A program made the position numbers and the translations under genes. The notes beneath the pieces are model-generated. The model did not search any database and had not been told where the DNA came from. It saw only the letters and a list, made by a program, of their open reading frames with translations. Below, piece after piece: positions 4,369 through 5,659 of a stretch of DNA of 5,659 bases. Origin of the DNA: Methanomicrobiales archaeon (lineage in GTDB: Archaea; Halobacteriota; Methanomicrobia; Methanomicrobiales; Methanoculleaceae); NCBI GenBank assembly GCA_012510295.1, contig JAAZID010000372.1, forward strand, positions 1 through 5,659, written 5' to 3'. How positions within the stretch are numbered: the first letter of the stretch is position 1; every line of letters starts with the position of its first letter.

Positions 4369-4786
4369 GTCGCTTCCGAAATGCCTCGAAATCCTTAAGG
4401 CATCGCCGGCCCTCAGGGCTCTCGCGGAGGAACTCAAGGAAATCCTGGAGGTGTTCCAGCGTCTCCGGGCTCACGTGATGCTCGAACTGGCAGGCGTCGG
4501 CCTCGGCAACCTTGCGATCGACGCCGAGGAGCCTGAGCAGATCCGCAAACGTCCTGTGCCGCTGCCAGAGGTCCCGGGCCATCTCAAACCCGGCCTCCGT
4601 CAGCGTCGCGCCGACGTAGGGCTCATAGACGATGAGCCCCTTCTCCTCCAATTTCCTGAGCACCTCGGTGACCGAAGGTGGTTTTACATCGATAGCCTCC
4701 GCTATCATGCCGGTCTGGGCGCGCCCCTGCTCCCGCTCGAGCAGGCATATGATCTCGATGTACTCTTCTTTCGTCTTCCTGCGCAT
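4361..4786 (-). CDS. DtxR/MntR-family metal-dependent transcriptional repressor
   Basis: 141 residues, the short MntR-like form without an SH3 domain. Residues about 1-62 are the winged helix, with the recognition helix around KPPSVTEVLRKLEEKG and the wing at LIVYEPYVGATLTEAG. Residues about 72-141 form the dimerisation and metal-binding domain. Compared with B. subtilis MntR (ligands D8, E11, H77, E99, E102, H103), it aligns without gaps and has E8, E11, H77, C99, E102 and H103. The Cys corresponds to C102 of the iron sensor DtxR, in the matching segment DACQFEHHVS. The expected role is to bind DNA when loaded with Fe(II) or Mn(II) and repress metal uptake. It lies 14 nt after the feoB stop; AGGAG (4798-4802) overlaps that stop and is 11 nt from the ATG, while a second GGAG abuts the ATG. 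This indicates one operon with coupled translation. I infer an iron-responsive repressor of feoB, and of itself. Confidence 0.92.
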   Translation of the reverse strand: MRRKTKEEYIEIICLLEREQGRAQTGMIAEAIDVKPPSVTEVLRKLEEKGLIVYEPYVGATLTEAGFEMARDLWQRHRTFADLLRLLGVDRKVAEADACQFEHHVSPETLEHLQDFLEFLRESPEGRRCLKDFEAFRKRQG

Positions 4787-4796
4787 CTCCTTTCTT

Positions 4797-4802
4797 ACTC
4801 CT
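4797..4802 (-). promoter_or_regulatory. Shine-Dalgarno of the regulator overlapping the feoB stop
   Basis: The minus strand reads TAGGAGTAAGAAAGGAG then ATG. The first AGGAG shares bases with the feoB TAG stop (4801-4803) and is 11 nt from the ATG. The second GGAG (4787-4790) touches the ATG and is too close to work well by itself. Translational coupling of the two genes is the likely consequence. Confidence 0.55.
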
Positions 4803-5659
4803 AAAACCCTATCAACACCATCCGGAGCAGACCCCCGACGATGAGCGCCGTCGTCACCATAACGCCCACGGCGGCGGCCATCCCCCGCGCCCCGAGCTCC
4901 TTGAGGAGGACCACGAACGTCGCCACGCAGGGGAAGTAGATCGAGAGCATCGCCACCGCGATGACGAGCTGCACCGGCGTCATGCCGAGCGGCACCAGCA
5001 TCCCGACCGCGAGATCCTTCCTGAGGAACCCGACCAGGAGGGCGGCGGTGGCTTCGGCCGGGAGACCGAGCCAGACCTCCATCAGGGGCGCAAACGCTGT
5101 CGCCATCCACCCGAGGAACCCGACCGTGTAGAGCAGGTTCACGAGCAGGATACCGAGGAAGAGGTAGGGTATCGCCTCACCGATAAACCCTCGCACACGC
5201 ATCCAGGTCTTTGAGGCGGTGACCCTGAGGTTTGGCACCCGGTAGGGCGGGATCTCGAGGAATATCTCGGGGCACTCCCCGGGGATCACCCGGCTCAGTA
5301 TGAGCCCGACGACGATGTAGACCGCCAGGAGGGTTGCAAAGACCATAACGATATAGCGCGCCCCAAACGGCCCGAGCACGCCGAATACCATCGCTATCTG
5401 GGCCATACACGGGACCGATATCGACATCAGTGTGGCGGCGATGAACCTCTGCTTCTTCGTCTCAAGCACCCGGGTAGCGAGCGCCCCGGGCACGTTGCAC
5501 CCGAGACCGAGGAAGACTGATATGATGCCGTGGCCGTGCATGCCGAGCCGGTGGAAGAAGGTATCCACGAGCGTCGCAAGCCTCGGGAGGTAGCCGGTAT
5601 CCTCGAGGATCGAGAGCATGAGGTAGAACGCCACGATGTAGGGGAGGATCATTGCAAAC
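4801..5659 (-). CDS. feoB: Ferrous iron transporter FeoB, C-terminal membrane part (N-terminus off the right edge)
   Basis: About 285 residues are visible; the frame is open to the window edge (…FAM, then ILPYIVAFYLMLSILED), so the gene is cut by the window, not truncated. Full FeoB is about 600-770 residues; the missing part should contain the GTPase and first membrane segments. Counting from the Met at 5650-5652, residues 49-56 are the Gate 1 motif (GLGCNVPG), 79-82 are SVPC, and 239-244 are the Gate 2 motif (YFPCVA). The linking segment IPPYRVPNLRVTASKTWMRV is also typical. These conserved cysteines line the proposed Fe(II) path across the cytoplasmic membrane, energised or gated by nucleotide hydrolysis. 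No FeoA is in view; it may lie upstream. The next gene, 14 nt downstream, is a DtxR-family repressor, so iron-dependent control of this operon is expected. Its promoter is outside the window. Confidence 0.95.
   Translation of the reverse strand, partial: FAMILPYIVAFYLMLSILEDTGYLPRLATLVDTFFHRLGMHGHGIISVFLGLGCNVPGALATRVLETKKQRFIAATLMSISVPCMAQIAMVFGVLGPFGARYIVMVFATLLAVYIVVGLILSRVIPGECPEIFLEIPPYRVPNLRVTASKTWMRVRGFIGEAIPYLFLGILLVNLLYTVGFLGWMATAFAPLMEVWLGLPAEATAALLVGFLRKDLAVGMLVPLGMTPVQLVIAVAMLSIYFPCVATFVVLLKELGARGMAAAVGVMVTTALIVGGLLRMVLIGF

Noticed and set aside
4787..5110. Upstream extension of the regulator frame to 5110
   Set aside because: It lies wholly inside feoB in another frame and has shadow-type composition; all of the DtxR domain lies after the ATG at 4786.
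4801..5659. Truncated or split FeoB
   Set aside because: The frame is open up to the window edge, so the missing N-terminus is explained by the window and not by a mutation.
1..5659. CRISPR array, insertion sequence, tRNA, rRNA or phage-type defence genes
   Set aside because: No regularly spaced direct repeats, transposase frames, terminal inverted repeats, cloverleaf-like segments or rRNA-like sequences were seen on either strand.

Overview
The window looks like a stretch of chromosome from a methanogenic archaeon of the order Methanomicrobiales, most like Methanoculleus and its relatives. This is inferred from four things: a GC-rich sequence; a DUF3821 surface protein with a Pro/Thr-rich stalk and a C-terminal membrane anchor ending in RRR; a small GTVTYVDLEGG-type lipoprotein fused to DUF333; and TATA-like boxes about 24-29 nt ahead of start codons that have no Shine-Dalgarno (SD) sequence. 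No marker gene such as rRNA or mcr is present, so the assignment rests on protein style alone.

Layout from left to right. Positions 1-90 (-) hold the first 30 codons of an unrecognised gene that runs off the left edge. Positions 167-295 (-) encode a 42-residue protein with an 'NPVTGKYYELRQRSS...GQIMGVW' core. Positions 408-1916 (-) encode a complete DASS/SLC13 divalent-anion transporter with both SNT and both TPPN motifs. It is divergent, across about 190-210 nt, from a secreted DUF3821 protein (2128-3123, +). That gene converges on a small HEAT-repeat protein (3120-3440, -), and the two stop codons interlock in one CTAG. Upstream of the HEAT gene on the same strand is a DUF333 lipoprotein (3500-3976, -). 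It is divergent from a KTSC-domain protein (4124-4354, +), and a 24-nt imperfect inverted repeat lies between them. The KTSC gene converges, with a 6-nt gap, on a DtxR/MntR-family metalloregulator (4361-4786, -). The regulator follows, 14 nt downstream, the C-terminal membrane half of FeoB (4801-5659, -), which runs off the right edge.

The clearest functional unit is feoB-dtxR: ferrous iron uptake together with a metal-sensing repressor in one transcript. The regulator matches B. subtilis MntR nearly residue for residue in length but has Cys at position 99, as in the iron-sensing DtxR/IdeR branch. The remaining genes are short units facing alternately in both directions. Their products are mainly envelope proteins (transporter, surface protein, lipoprotein) plus small proteins of unknown role. 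I see no insertion sequence, CRISPR, tRNA, rRNA, phage or defence genes, and no convincing new multi-gene system. The points most worth checking are the small 42-residue protein, the mixed metal site of the regulator, the intergenic inverted repeat, the apparent leaderless/SD split, and the Cys-rich tail of the HEAT protein.
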